Of a DNA stretch of 64,000 nt, positions 55,052 to 63,181 are shown piece by piece. A program made the position numbers and the translations under genes. Below the pieces are notes generated by a model that did not search any database, had not been told where the DNA came from, and saw nothing but the letters and a program-made list of their open reading frames with translations. Positions within the stretch are counted from its first letter, which is position 1. The number at the start of each line of letters is the position of its first letter. Source of the DNA: Microbacterium galbinum (lineage in GTDB: Bacteria > Actinomycetota > Actinomycetes > Actinomycetales > Microbacteriaceae); the NCBI RefSeq assembly GCF_023091225.1, contig NZ_JAHWXM010000001.1, positions 2,563,913 to 2,627,912 of the forward strand, in the 5' to 3' direction.

Positions 55052-55279
55052 ATGATGCTCGATGCTGTCGTTGGCACGATATTGGTGTTGTTTGGCGTTG
55101 CTTTGATTGCGTATCGCAAGCGCGCGTATCGCGCGATCCACGCGCTTCTCGAGAAGTTCTATGGCGGCGCGGTTGCGGACATGTCTGTATATCCCCGTAC
55201 TGCTCCGAGGTGGAGCATCTTTGTCGGGGTCGTCGCGATAGGTTTGGGCGTGTTCAATCTGATCGACATCATCGTCTGA
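55052..55279 (+). CDS. Small two-helix membrane protein
   Basis: A 75-residue protein with two membrane helices (about 3-22 and 52-74) joined by a basic loop with RKRAYRAIHALLEKFYGG. ATG 55052 has AAGGAG about 10 nt upstream. It is in the less GC-rich cluster and runs in the same direction as its neighbours. Function is unknown. The following 84 nt contain nothing I can identify. Confidence 0.62.
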   Translation: MMLDAVVGTILVLFGVALIAYRKRAYRAIHALLEKFYGGAVADMSVYPRTAPRWSIFVGVVAIGLGVFNLIDIIV

Positions 55280-55363
55280 CGTTCCCTCTGACGATTGGCA
55301 AGGCGGTGACGGTGGCGATGCGGCGGCGACAATGCCTCAGAAGCAAGTGAGCGGGCGCGGAGG

Positions 55364-55822
55364 GTGACTCTTCGAGAGATGGCCGGATGGTGGCTCCTCG
55401 GCATCGCTGGGTTCGCGGTGCCGGTAGGTATCGAGATGCTCCTCCGGGGAGCGCCGCGCTGGAATGAGATCCCGCCCGGCAACCTTTCGACTCTGCCCAA
55501 CGCCCTGGGTTTCGCCATCCTGGGCTGCACATTCTGCTTCGGTCTCGCGCTGCTGACGCGCGGACACGCCACCCTGTCTTCGCTCTGGGCGACCCGCCTG
55601 TGGCTCACCTGCGGCGCATTCGGAAGCGTCTGCGGCATCGCCCTGTGGCTCAGTGGTGTCTATAGCGAGCTCGACTTCCCGGGTCCGCAGGAGGGGAGCG
55701 CGGTGACTCTGATCCTCGGGTTCGGCGGCCCACTCCTCGCGCTCGGCTCGTTCATCTTTCTTTTCATCAGCATGCTGGGGAAGTCGAACGTCAATCACCT
55801 GTCTAGAGGCAGGTTCGAATGA
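55364..55822 (+). CDS. Four-helix membrane protein
   Basis: A 152-residue protein with helices near 8-28, 45-65, 80-100 and 112-135, and a basic C-terminal end (NHLSRGRFE). The start is GTG 55364; ATG 55379 is an alternative. It overlaps the next lipoprotein by 4 nt (ATGA), so they are co-translated. I do not recognise the family. Confidence 0.65.
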   Translation: MTLREMAGWWLLGIAGFAVPVGIEMLLRGAPRWNEIPPGNLSTLPNALGFAILGCTFCFGLALLTRGHATLSSLWATRLWLTCGAFGSVCGIALWLSGVYSELDFPGPQEGSAVTLILGFGGPLLALGSFIFLFISMLGKSNVNHLSRGRFE

Positions 55823-56307
55823 GCATTCGAAGGAGAACACGAGTAGCGGCTGCAATCGGAATCGGTGTCGCGGCCACTCTTGCTCTATCTGGATGCACCG
55901 AGCAGAGTCCGTTCGAGGGTAAGTTCGTCTTCCCGATCGTGTGGTCGGCTTCGAACGCTCCCGACATGGCCCCAATTCAGTCGGCTCGGCTGACGGTGCA
56001 CGAGGACGGCACGGCGATGTTGGAGGACTTTCCCTCGGGCGCCTGGGATGGAGAGTCAGAACCTGGCTGTATCGACTTCGAAGGGGAATCGCTCACTGGG
56101 TGGGCCGACTGGGAGTTCCTCAGCGAAGGGGAACTACAGATCTCTTCCGCCGAGGGGTCCTTCAGTATCTATGCGGACTCGGGCCTGTTCGGCAGCATCG
56201 GTTGGGGTGACTTCTTCCTCTACGGTTGCGACGGGATGCAGTTCGGCTTCAGTGTGCGTACGCAGGTCATCCTTCCGGGCGAACGCGATGGCGACGAGTC
56301 TGGCTGA
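55819..56307 (+). CDS. Lipoprotein paralogue of 54059-54541
   Basis: A 162-residue lipoprotein with a basic start (MSIRRRTRVAAAIG), lipobox LSGC and lipidated Cys26. The mature part has a Cys pair in EPGCIDFEG and YGCDGMQFG. It shares segment order with the membrane-anchored protein at 54059-54541, pointing to duplication within this cluster. It overlaps the preceding membrane gene by 4 nt. Function is unknown. Confidence 0.72.
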   Translation: MSIRRRTRVAAAIGIGVAATLALSGCTEQSPFEGKFVFPIVWSASNAPDMAPIQSARLTVHEDGTAMLEDFPSGAWDGESEPGCIDFEGESLTGWADWEFLSEGELQISSAEGSFSIYADSGLFGSIGWGDFFLYGCDGMQFGFSVRTQVILPGERDGDESG

Positions 56308-57123
56308 CTAACCTGCTGCCAGCACCCGCTCCACCACCCGCGCAACCCCGTCGTCATCGTTCGAGGCGCCGATCTCGTCGGCGGCATCCTGCACGACGGC
56401 ATCCGCGTCGGCCATCGCGACGCCGTGCCCGGCCCAGCGCAGCATCTCGACGTCGTTGAGCGCATCGCCGAAAGCCATCACGTCGGCGCGGTCGACGCCG
56501 AGGTGGGCGCAGAGACGGGCGAGGCCGGTGGCCTTGGTGACGCCCTCGGCCATCACCTCGACGAACGGTGCACCCGACAGCGTCGCCTCGAACCCGGTGA
56601 GGCCCAGCGAGGTCAGCGCGTCGAACAGGACCGACGGCGCGAGCTCCGGATGCCGGATCACGAACTTGAGACTCGGGGCGTCGAGCACCTGATCGAGCGG
56701 CACCCCGCCCATGGTCTTCGGGTCGCGCTTGTGGTCGGAGAGGTCGGCGATCGCCGCGTACCCCTCCTGGGCGACGAAGGTCTCGCCGCCCTCGCGCACA
56801 CTCGCGAACAGCAGCCCGGGCACGCTCGCGCGCAGCGCCTCGGCCAGCGTGCGGATGGTCTCGGCCGGCAGCTCTTCGGCGAACAGCATCCGCCCGTCGG
56901 TCAGGTGCGTGGCGTAGGCGCCGTTGCTGCAGAGCGCCCACTCGCGGAAGTCGGCGTCGCCGGCGATCGCACGCAGGCCGATCGGCTGGCGCGCCGTGAC
57001 CGGAACGACGTGGATGCCGCGGGCCCGCGCCGCGTCGAGCGCCGCCCGCGTGCGGGGCGTGACCGACGAGGTCGAGTCGAGCAGGGTGCCGTCGAGATCG
57101 GTGGCGATCAGCCGGAGCGTCAT
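56308..57123 (-). CDS. Cof-type HAD phosphatase
   Basis: A 271-residue haloacid dehalogenase-like phosphatase of the Cof (IIB cap) type. DLDGTLLD at 9-16 holds the nucleophile Asp; the lysine is in the segment ending EVMAEGVTKATGL and the second acidic motif is AFGDALNDVEML. The physiological substrate may be a sugar phosphate. It begins 10 nt after xthA ends, so they are probably one operon with xthA first. It is convergent with the lipoprotein at 55819. Confidence 0.88.
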   Translation of the reverse strand: MTLRLIATDLDGTLLDSTSSVTPRTRAALDAARARGIHVVPVTARQPIGLRAIAGDADFREWALCSNGAYATHLTDGRMLFAEELPAETIRTLAEALRASVPGLLFASVREGGETFVAQEGYAAIADLSDHKRDPKTMGGVPLDQVLDAPSLKFVIRHPELAPSVLFDALTSLGLTGFEATLSGAPFVEVMAEGVTKATGLARLCAHLGVDRADVMAFGDALNDVEMLRWAGHGVAMADADAVVQDAADEIGASNDDDGVARVVERVLAAG

Positions 57124-57133
57124 GGGTGGAGCG

Positions 57134-57979
57134 TCACGAGAAGATCATCGGCAGATCGTCGTCGTCGTCCGCGCCCCCGAGGTCGATGTCGGCGACGACC
57201 GGCACATGGTCGCTGGGCTGCTCGCCCTTGCGCTCGTCGCGGTGGATCGAGGCACCCGTGACCGCGTCGGCGAGCGTGCGGGAGCCGAGGATGAAGTCGA
57301 TGCGGATGCCCTCGTTGCGGGGGAACTTGAGGCGCTGGTAGTCCCAGTAGGTGTAGCCCTCGGGGAGGATCGGGCGCACGACGTCGGTGAGCCCGGCATC
57401 CGCCATCGCGAAGAACGCGGCGCGCTCGGCGGGGGAGACGTGGGTGGATACGCCCTCGACGATGTCGGGGTCTCCGTTGTCGGTGTCGAACGGGATGATG
57501 TTGAAGTCACCGACCAGCGCGAGCGGCAGGGCGGGGTTCGCCGCGAGCTCGGCCGCGGTCGAGTTCTTCAGCGCCGCGAGCCAGTGCAGCTTGTAGGCGT
57601 AGTGCGGGTCGTCGAGCGAGCGACCGTTGGGCACGTAGAGACTCCACACCCGTACGCCGTCGACCATCACGCCCAGCGCGCGCGCCTCGAGCGGGGCATC
57701 CGGACCCTCGTGACCCTTCGCGAAGCCGGGCATGCCGTCGAACCCGGTGCGCACGTCGCTCATCGGCAGGCGGCTCGCGATCGCGACGCCGTTCCACTGG
57801 TTGAGGCCGTGCACCTCGACCTGGTAGCCGGCCTCTTCGAACGGCCCGTAGGGGAACTGCTCGGGTTTGCACTTGATCTCCTGCATCGCGAGCACGTCGA
57901 TGTCTTCGCGAACGGCGAATTCGACGGTGCGGGCGACACGGGTACGGATGGAGTTGACGTTCCAGGTGGCCAAGCGCAT
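57134..57979 (-). CDS. xthA: Exodeoxyribonuclease III
   Basis: A 281-residue AP endonuclease/3'-exonuclease for base excision repair. The metal and catalytic residues are visible: ATWNVNS at the start, AMQEIK near 33, GDFN near 147 and SDHVPVVADI at the end. The length is close to E. coli Xth. The ATG lies exactly 6 nt after TAGGCT (plus strand 57986-57991), so the mRNA is probably leaderless. It is divergent from pyrE. Confidence 0.93.
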   Translation of the reverse strand: MRLATWNVNSIRTRVARTVEFAVREDIDVLAMQEIKCKPEQFPYGPFEEAGYQVEVHGLNQWNGVAIASRLPMSDVRTGFDGMPGFAKGHEGPDAPLEARALGVMVDGVRVWSLYVPNGRSLDDPHYAYKLHWLAALKNSTAAELAANPALPLALVGDFNIIPFDTDNGDPDIVEGVSTHVSPAERAAFFAMADAGLTDVVRPILPEGYTYWDYQRLKFPRNEGIRIDFILGSRTLADAVTGASIHRDERKGEQPSDHVPVVADIDLGGADDDDDLPMIFS

Positions 57980-58093
57980 GCGTCCAGCCTAGTTGCGGCC
58001 TCGGACACGCGATCTGCGGCCCGCGACACGCAGATGACGCCCCGACGACATCTGACAGCGCAGTCAGAGCGCGACTCTCCTACACTGGATGCC

Positions 58094-58654
58094 GTGACCG
58101 CACTCGACGCAGACCGCCAGAACCTCCTCGCCCTCATCACGGACGAGGCGGTGTTCCACGGCGACTTCACCCTCTCCAGCGGCAAGAAGGCGACGTACTA
58201 CGTCGACATGCGCAAGCTCACGCTCGATCATCGCGCCGCCCCCGCCATCGGCCGCATCATGCTCGACCTGATCGCCGACCTCGACGTGGTCGCCGTCGGC
58301 GGGCTCACGCTCGGCGCCGACCCGATCGCGAACTCGGTGCTGCACGCCTCCGTCGCGGCCGAGCGTCCTGTCGACGCGTTCGTCGTGCGTAAGGAGCCCA
58401 AGGACCACGGTCGCGGTCGTCAGATCGAGGGAGCGGATGTCGCGGGCAAGCGCGTCGTCGTGCTCGAAGACACCTCGACCACCGGCCAGTCGGCACTCAA
58501 GGCGGTCGAAGCGCTCCGCAAGGAGGGTGCCGAGGTCGTCGCCGTCGCCGTGATCGTCGACCGCAAGACCGGAGCCCAGGCCGCCATCGAGGCCGAGGGT
58601 CTCGAATGGCGCGCCGCCTTCGACCTCGACGACCTCGGACTCGACCCCCAGTGA
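58094..58654 (+). CDS. pyrE: Orotate phosphoribosyltransferase
   Basis: A 186-residue enzyme that joins orotate to PRPP in UMP synthesis. The PRPP motif VVVLEDTSTTGQSALKA is at about 120-136, and VRKEPKDHGRGRQIEG forms the flexible loop. The length fits the actinobacterial form. The start is GTG 58094, 7 nt after TACACT. It overlaps the ROK kinase by 4 nt. Confidence 0.93.
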   Translation: MTALDADRQNLLALITDEAVFHGDFTLSSGKKATYYVDMRKLTLDHRAAPAIGRIMLDLIADLDVVAVGGLTLGADPIANSVLHASVAAERPVDAFVVRKEPKDHGRGRQIEGADVAGKRVVVLEDTSTTGQSALKAVEALRKEGAEVVAVAVIVDRKTGAQAAIEAEGLEWRAAFDLDDLGLDPQ

Positions 58655-59553
58655 CCCGCTACGCCCTCGCCGTCGACGTCGGCGGCACGAAGATGGAGGC
58701 CGCCCTCGTCTCCGAGGACGGCACGCTCGTCGACGGCTCCCGCAGCCGCCAGGCGACCGGACGCGAGGCGACGCCGGAATCGTTCGACGCCGCGGTGGCC
58801 GCGATCGTGCAGCACGCCCTCGCCGCTCTCCCCGCCGATGCCGAGCTCGTCGGCGCGGGTGCGGGAAGCGCCGGCCCCGTCGACCGCCCGAGCGGCACGA
58901 TCGTGCCCGTGAACATGCCCTCGGCGCGCGGCTACGGTCTCGCCGCCGCGGTTCGGCGCGAAGCATCCGCCGTGCTCGGCCGCGACCTGCCGACCGTGCT
59001 CGGTCACGACGGCGGCGCGCTCGCGCTCGCCGAATCGTGGCGCGGTGCGACGCAGGATGCCCGGGCCTCGCTCTCGATCGTCGTCTCGACCGGTGTCGGC
59101 GGAGGCTTCGTCGTGAACGGCGCGTACATCCCGGGAGCCTCGGGCAACGCAGGGCACCTCGGGCAGATCCGCCGCGAGGGCGGGCTGACGCTCGAGGAGA
59201 TCGCGTCGGGCCCCGCGAGCGTCACCTGGGCGCAGCAGCAGGGATGGGTCGGGTCGACCGGCGAGGATCTGGCGCGCGACTCGGCCGCCGGAGACGCGAT
59301 CGCGCGCGCCGCGATCGAGCGCTCGGCGAAGGCCGTCGGTGAGGCACTGGCGGATGCCGCGACCCTCGTCGACCTCGACGTGGTCGCGATCGGCGGTGGC
59401 TTCTCGCGCGTCTCCGCCGATTACATCGAGCTGGTGCAGGAGGCGCTCACCGCGAGCGCCGTGCACGAGTACTCCCGTCGCGCGCGCGTCGTGCGCTCGG
59501 GACTGGGTGACGAAGGCCCGCTGATCGGCGCCGCGGCGCTCGTGCTGCGCTAG
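58651..59553 (+). CDS. ROK-family sugar kinase lacking the zinc motif
   Basis: A 300-residue ROK kinase. DVGGTKMEAAL is the phosphate site (9-19) and LGHDGGALAL carries the catalytic Asp near 114. The usual ROK zinc signature CxCGxxGC is missing: the corresponding stretch GHLGQIRREGGLTLEEIASG has no cysteine. Non-zinc ROK kinases exist, so it may still be active. It starts with GTG overlapping the pyrE stop and is followed by anmK, suggesting amino-sugar recycling; substrate is uncertain. Confidence 0.88.
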   Translation: MTRYALAVDVGGTKMEAALVSEDGTLVDGSRSRQATGREATPESFDAAVAAIVQHALAALPADAELVGAGAGSAGPVDRPSGTIVPVNMPSARGYGLAAAVRREASAVLGRDLPTVLGHDGGALALAESWRGATQDARASLSIVVSTGVGGGFVVNGAYIPGASGNAGHLGQIRREGGLTLEEIASGPASVTWAQQQGWVGSTGEDLARDSAAGDAIARAAIERSAKAVGEALADAATLVDLDVVAIGGGFSRVSADYIELVQEALTASAVHEYSRRARVVRSGLGDEGPLIGAAALVLR

Positions 59554-59598
59554 CTTCCGGGCCGGTCAGCGATCGGGGCGTTCGCACGCGCGCCCACC

Positions 59599-59665
59599 CG
59601 AGACGCCACATTCCTTGCGAGACACCACGTGCGCCGTGATGTCTCGCGACGCCTGTGGTGTCTCG
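59599..59665. repeat. 67-bp palindromic repeat, copy 3 (GGTGTCTCG type)
   Basis: Outer arms CGAGACGCCACA and TGTGGTGTCTCG, inner arms GCGAGACACCACG and CGTGATGTCTCGC. It has the same length as the copies at 34536 and 37792 but lies between two genes in the same direction. Confidence 0.85.
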
Positions 59666-59740
59666 ACACGCGAGCGGCATCCGTACGCACTCCTAACAAA
59701 TTCCGCGTACCCTCGTAGCAAGACGACGAAAGGGGCACGC

Positions 59741-60901
59741 ATGCGCGTACTCGGACTGCTCTCGGGTACCTCCCACGACGGGATCGACGTGGTGGTGGTC
59801 GACTTTGCCGAGCACGACGGCGCCCTGCGTGGCACCGTGCTCCACGAGGACAGCGTGCCGTACGCTCCCGACCTCCGCGCCCGCCTCGTCGCCGCCCTCC
59901 CTCCGGACCAGACGACGCTCGCCGAGGTGTGCGAGCTCGACACCCTCATCGGCCAGGCCTTCGCCGACGTCGCCGCCTCGGCTGCGGCATCCGTCGGGGG
60001 AGTGGATGCCGTCTGCACCCATGGCCAGACCGTCTACCACTGGGTCGAGGGCGATCACGCCCGCGGCACCCTGCAGATCGGCCAGCCGGCCTGGATCGCC
60101 GAGGCCGTCGGTGCGCCGGTCGTGTCGGACGTGCGCATCCGCGACATCACCGCGGGCGGGCACGGCGCTCCGCTCGTGTCGTTCCTCGACGAGTTGCTGC
60201 TGCGCGGCCGGGGTGAGGTCGCCGCGGCCCTCAACCTCGGCGGCATCGCCAACATGACGGTGGTTGCCGACGGACGCGTCTCGGCCTACGACATCGGCCC
60301 CGCCAACGCGCTCGTCGATGCGGTCGTGGTCGACCGGGGCCTCAACGTCAAGGGCTACGACGAGGATGCCGCGATCGCCCGCGCCGGAACGATCGACGAG
60401 GCGCTGCTCGCCGACCTCCTCGCCGAGCCGTACTACGCGCTGTCGGCGCCGAAGAGCACCGGCAAGGAGCACTTCCACCTCGACTACGTGCGGGCGCACG
60501 TCGCCGAGCGCGAGATCAGCGATGCCGACCTCGTGCGCACGCTCACCGAACTCACCGTGCGCACCGTCGCGCAGGACGTCGCGGCCGCCGGCATCCGCTT
60601 CCTCGCCGTGTCGGGCGGCGGATGCCACAACCCGGTGATCCTCGACGGCCTGCGCTCCGCCCTGCCCGGCGTCGACGTGGTGCTCGCCGACGAACTCGGA
60701 GCCTCGGTCGACAGCAAGGAGGCGATCCTCTTCGCGCTGATCGGCTGGTGCACGATGCACGGCGTCGCCGCGATCGTGCCGGGTGGCACGGGGGCCCGGG
60801 CGCCGCGCATCCTCGGCACGATCACGCCGGGTGAGGGGCCGCTGCGGATGCCGGAGCCGGTCGACGCGGTGACGAGCCTGACGCTGACGACGTCGGGCTA
60901 G
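59741..60901 (+). CDS. anmK: Anhydro-N-acetylmuramic acid kinase
   Basis: A 386-residue kinase that opens and phosphorylates 1,6-anhydro-MurNAc from cell-wall recycling. GLLSGTSHDGIDVV (5-18) is the catalytic start, HGQTVYHW and DIGPANALVD are typical, and PGGTGARAPRILGTI closes the active site. ATG 59741 has GAAAGG 10 nt upstream; TACCCT at 59708-59713 is a likely -10. The ROK kinase upstream could act on a related amino sugar. Confidence 0.92.
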   Translation: MRVLGLLSGTSHDGIDVVVVDFAEHDGALRGTVLHEDSVPYAPDLRARLVAALPPDQTTLAEVCELDTLIGQAFADVAASAAASVGGVDAVCTHGQTVYHWVEGDHARGTLQIGQPAWIAEAVGAPVVSDVRIRDITAGGHGAPLVSFLDELLLRGRGEVAAALNLGGIANMTVVADGRVSAYDIGPANALVDAVVVDRGLNVKGYDEDAAIARAGTIDEALLADLLAEPYYALSAPKSTGKEHFHLDYVRAHVAEREISDADLVRTLTELTVRTVAQDVAAAGIRFLAVSGGGCHNPVILDGLRSALPGVDVVLADELGASVDSKEAILFALIGWCTMHGVAAIVPGGTGARAPRILGTITPGEGPLRMPEPVDAVTSLTLTTSG

Positions 60902-60914
60902 TCGGCGGCGGGCT

Positions 60915-61079
60915 CTAGCGCCGCTGGTCTTCGTCCCAGGGGCCTTCCCACCAGTTGCCGCCGCGCCCGTCGGAGTCGCCCCCGCGTCGCCGTGATCGCA
61001 CGAACTGCACGATGACCAGGGTGAGCGAGCTGAGCCCGATCACGATCAGCACCAGGAAGAGCATGTCGCCCTGGTTCAC
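60915..61079 (-). CDS. Small single-pass membrane protein
   Basis: A 54-residue protein: one helix (MLFLVLIVIGLSSLTLVIVQF) followed by a basic then acidic, Gly/Trp-rich tail (RSRRRGGDS...NWWEGPWDEDQRR). The start is GTG 61079, overlapping the YdeI stop codon; a GAGGGG ribosome site lies upstream. ATG 61064 is an alternative. It is probably translated with the YdeI gene. Function is unknown. Confidence 0.62.
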   Translation of the reverse strand: MNQGDMLFLVLIVIGLSSLTLVIVQFVRSRRRGGDSDGRGGNWWEGPWDEDQRR

Positions 61080-61642
61080 GGTCGCTTCCCCTCCGCGGCA
61101 TCCGCCACGATCTTGGCGATGCGCGCATCGCGCGTCTCGGCGCGCTTGGCCATCGCGATGTGCGTGAGCCCGAACTTCTTCACCGACTTGGGGAACGCAT
61201 CCCAGTTCGCGCGCGCGGCCGGCACGGCATCGAGCGCGGTGGTCAGCTCGGGCGGCTCGATCCCGGCCTCGGGGCCGTCGAGCATCGTCCACGATCCGTT
61301 CGCCTTGGCGGCGTCGAGCACGCGGATGCCGGCGGGCGCGAGCAGACCTGCCGCTTCGAGTTCCGCGATCCGGGCTTTGTTGGTCGCCGCCCAGCCGCTG
61401 CCCGGGCGGCGCGGCGAGAACCACTGCGCGTTGACGCCGTCGAAGGTGCGCACCGGTCCGTCGATCCAGCCGAAGCAGAGCGCGTGCCGCACGGCGTCCT
61501 CGTAGCCGAGGCCGTCGCCGGAACTCCCGCGCACGCTCAGCAGCCACACGCCGGCGGTTCGTTCGTGGTTCTCGTCGAGCCACGAGCGCCAGGCCGCAGC
61601 ATCCGCCGCGGTGAGGCGCTCGCCGTCGTCGAGAACGCCCAT
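61076..61642 (-). CDS. YdeI/OmpD-associated-family protein
   Basis: A 188-residue protein of the YdeI (DUF1801-related, bacteriocin-protection) family. The core segments ALCFGWIDGPVRTFD and WFSPRRPGSGWAATNKARIAEL match it, as does ALDAVPAARANWDAFP. The family is implicated in resistance to antimicrobial peptides in other bacteria, but the mechanism is unknown. It sits 1 nt from the HAD gene upstream and forms an operon with it. Confidence 0.87.
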   Translation of the reverse strand: MGVLDDGERLTAADAAAWRSWLDENHERTAGVWLLSVRGSSGDGLGYEDAVRHALCFGWIDGPVRTFDGVNAQWFSPRRPGSGWAATNKARIAELEAAGLLAPAGIRVLDAAKANGSWTMLDGPEAGIEPPELTTALDAVPAARANWDAFPKSVKKFGLTHIAMAKRAETRDARIAKIVADAAEGKRP

Positions 61643-61643
61643 G

Positions 61644-62456
61644 TCAGTCCTCGTCGAGCGTCGGGATCGACGAGGTGACCGTGGGCAGCAGGTCGGCGAC
61701 CGAGTCGACGATCTCGTCGGGACGGAACGGGTACTTCTCGATCTCGGCCTGGTCGCTGATGCCGGTGAGCACGAGCACGGTGTGCAGGCCCGCCTCGATG
61801 CCGGCGACGATGTCGGTGTCCATGCGGTCGCCGATCATGCCGGTCTTCTTCGAGTGCGCGCCGATCTTGTTGAGCGCCGAGCGGAACATCATCGGGTTCG
61901 GCTTGCCGACCACGTAGGGCTCCTTGCCGGTGGCCTTCGTGATCAGAGCCGCGATCGCCCCGGTCGCCGGAAGCACGCCGTCGGCGCTGGGGCCGGTCGC
62001 GTCGGGGTTGGTGACGATGAAGCGCGAGCCGTTGATGATGTGGCGGATCGCCTTGGTGATCGCCTCGAACGAGTAGTTGCGGGTCTCGCCGACGACGACG
62101 AAGTCGGGGTTGGTCTCGGTCATGATGAACCCGGCCTCGTGCAGGGCGGTGAGGATGCCGGCCTCGCCGATCACGAACGCCGAACCGCCGGGCAGCTGCT
62201 GGGCGAGGAAGTCGGCCGTCGCGAGCGCCGAGGTCCAGATGCGCTCCTCGGGAACCACCAGGCCGCTCGCGCGCAGACGGGCAGAGAGGTCGCGCGCGGT
62301 GAAGATCGAGTTGTTCGTGAGCACGAGGTAGGGGATCTCGTTCTGCTCCCACCCGGCGAGCATCTCGGACGCGCCGGGGATGGCCGTGTTCTCGTGCACG
62401 AGAACGCCGTCCATGTCGGTCAGCCAGCATTCGATGTCGTCGCGGTGTTGTCCCAT
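61644..62456 (-). CDS. HAD-IIA phosphatase (NagD-like)
   Basis: A 270-residue HAD hydrolase with a C2 cap. DMDGVLVH at 14-21 holds the nucleophile; VLTNNS is motif 2; Lys is in VVGKPNPMMF and the last acidic motif is MIGDRMDTDIVAG. NagD-like enzymes remove phosphate from nucleotides and sugars. The ATG lies exactly 6 nt after TAGGCT (plus strand 62463-62468), a leaderless arrangement. Confidence 0.9.
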   Translation of the reverse strand: MGQHRDDIECWLTDMDGVLVHENTAIPGASEMLAGWEQNEIPYLVLTNNSIFTARDLSARLRASGLVVPEERIWTSALATADFLAQQLPGGSAFVIGEAGILTALHEAGFIMTETNPDFVVVGETRNYSFEAITKAIRHIINGSRFIVTNPDATGPSADGVLPATGAIAALITKATGKEPYVVGKPNPMMFRSALNKIGAHSKKTGMIGDRMDTDIVAGIEAGLHTVLVLTGISDQAEIEKYPFRPDEIVDSVADLLPTVTSSIPTLDED

Positions 62457-62519
62457 GTGCTCAGCCTAGAGCCAGCGGGTTGCGCGCGCCTGAGCGTGTT
62501 GCGCCGGGGTCTCGAGCGC

Positions 62520-63176
62520 TCAGGGGGTCGGAGTGGGGGATGGCTCACGGACGAACTGGGGGTCGCCGGGGGTGATGCCGAAGAACAGGGGGTCGGACGG
62601 GGATTCGGTATCGATCGGTAGATAGCCCTCGCTGAGATACACGCCGCCGAAGAGGAGGTCTGAGAGTTCGTACGAGTCGCCCGGGCGACAGCGGGTGTCG
62701 GCGCTGATTCCGATGTTGCCGTTCTTGCGGAACTCAACGAGTAGCATCGCGAAGTCGCCCTCATCGCGGACAACGACCTGGATCAGTTGGCCGTCGTGGT
62801 CGTCTGCCCCTAGCGTTCCACGGGCGGGGGAGAAGCCTTGTTCGGCGAGGAACTGTTCCGCGAGGTCGGCGTAGTCCTGACGTTTGTCTCCGTCCAAGAC
62901 CACGTTGCGGTGCAGACTGAAGTAATAGCCGTTTCCGTTGTCGCAACGCAGCGGCTGCATGCCGTACGAGCCCAGTTGGCCGACCTCCCACGTGCCGTCG
63001 TGAAGAGCGAGCTGAAGCTCGTTCACCAGGCCTCGATAGTCGAAATAGGTCTGCTCGGCCTCCGCGTACAACGCATCGCCAGTAGGTATCGGTTCGCTGC
63101 CGCATCCGGTCATCGTCATCATTCCCGTCACCGCGAGCAGTGCGCCCGCCGTAATCCTTCGAAGTGGTGAAGTCAT
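62520..63176 (-). CDS. Secreted lipoprotein next to the DUF1023-like gene
   Basis: A 218-residue lipoprotein: signal peptide with lipobox MTGC and Cys25 as the lipidation site. The mature part has two Cys residues (in LRCDNGNGYYF and TRCRPGDSYELS) and ends in a Pro/Thr tail. It starts 5 nt after the stop of the DUF1023-like hydrolase and is probably co-transcribed. Its overall build (lipobox, two Cys, tail) matches the other lipoproteins at 8501, 10488 and 55819, but clear sequence homology is not visible by eye. Pairing with a large secreted hydrolase suggests an immunity or chaperone role; this is inference. Confidence 0.75.
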   Translation of the reverse strand: MTSPLRRITAGALLAVTGMMTMTGCGSEPIPTGDALYAEAEQTYFDYRGLVNELQLALHDGTWEVGQLGSYGMQPLRCDNGNGYYFSLHRNVVLDGDKRQDYADLAEQFLAEQGFSPARGTLGADDHDGQLIQVVVRDEGDFAMLLVEFRKNGNIGISADTRCRPGDSYELSDLLFGGVYLSEGYLPIDTESPSDPLFFGITPGDPQFVREPSPTPTP

Positions 63177-63181
63177 GTGGG

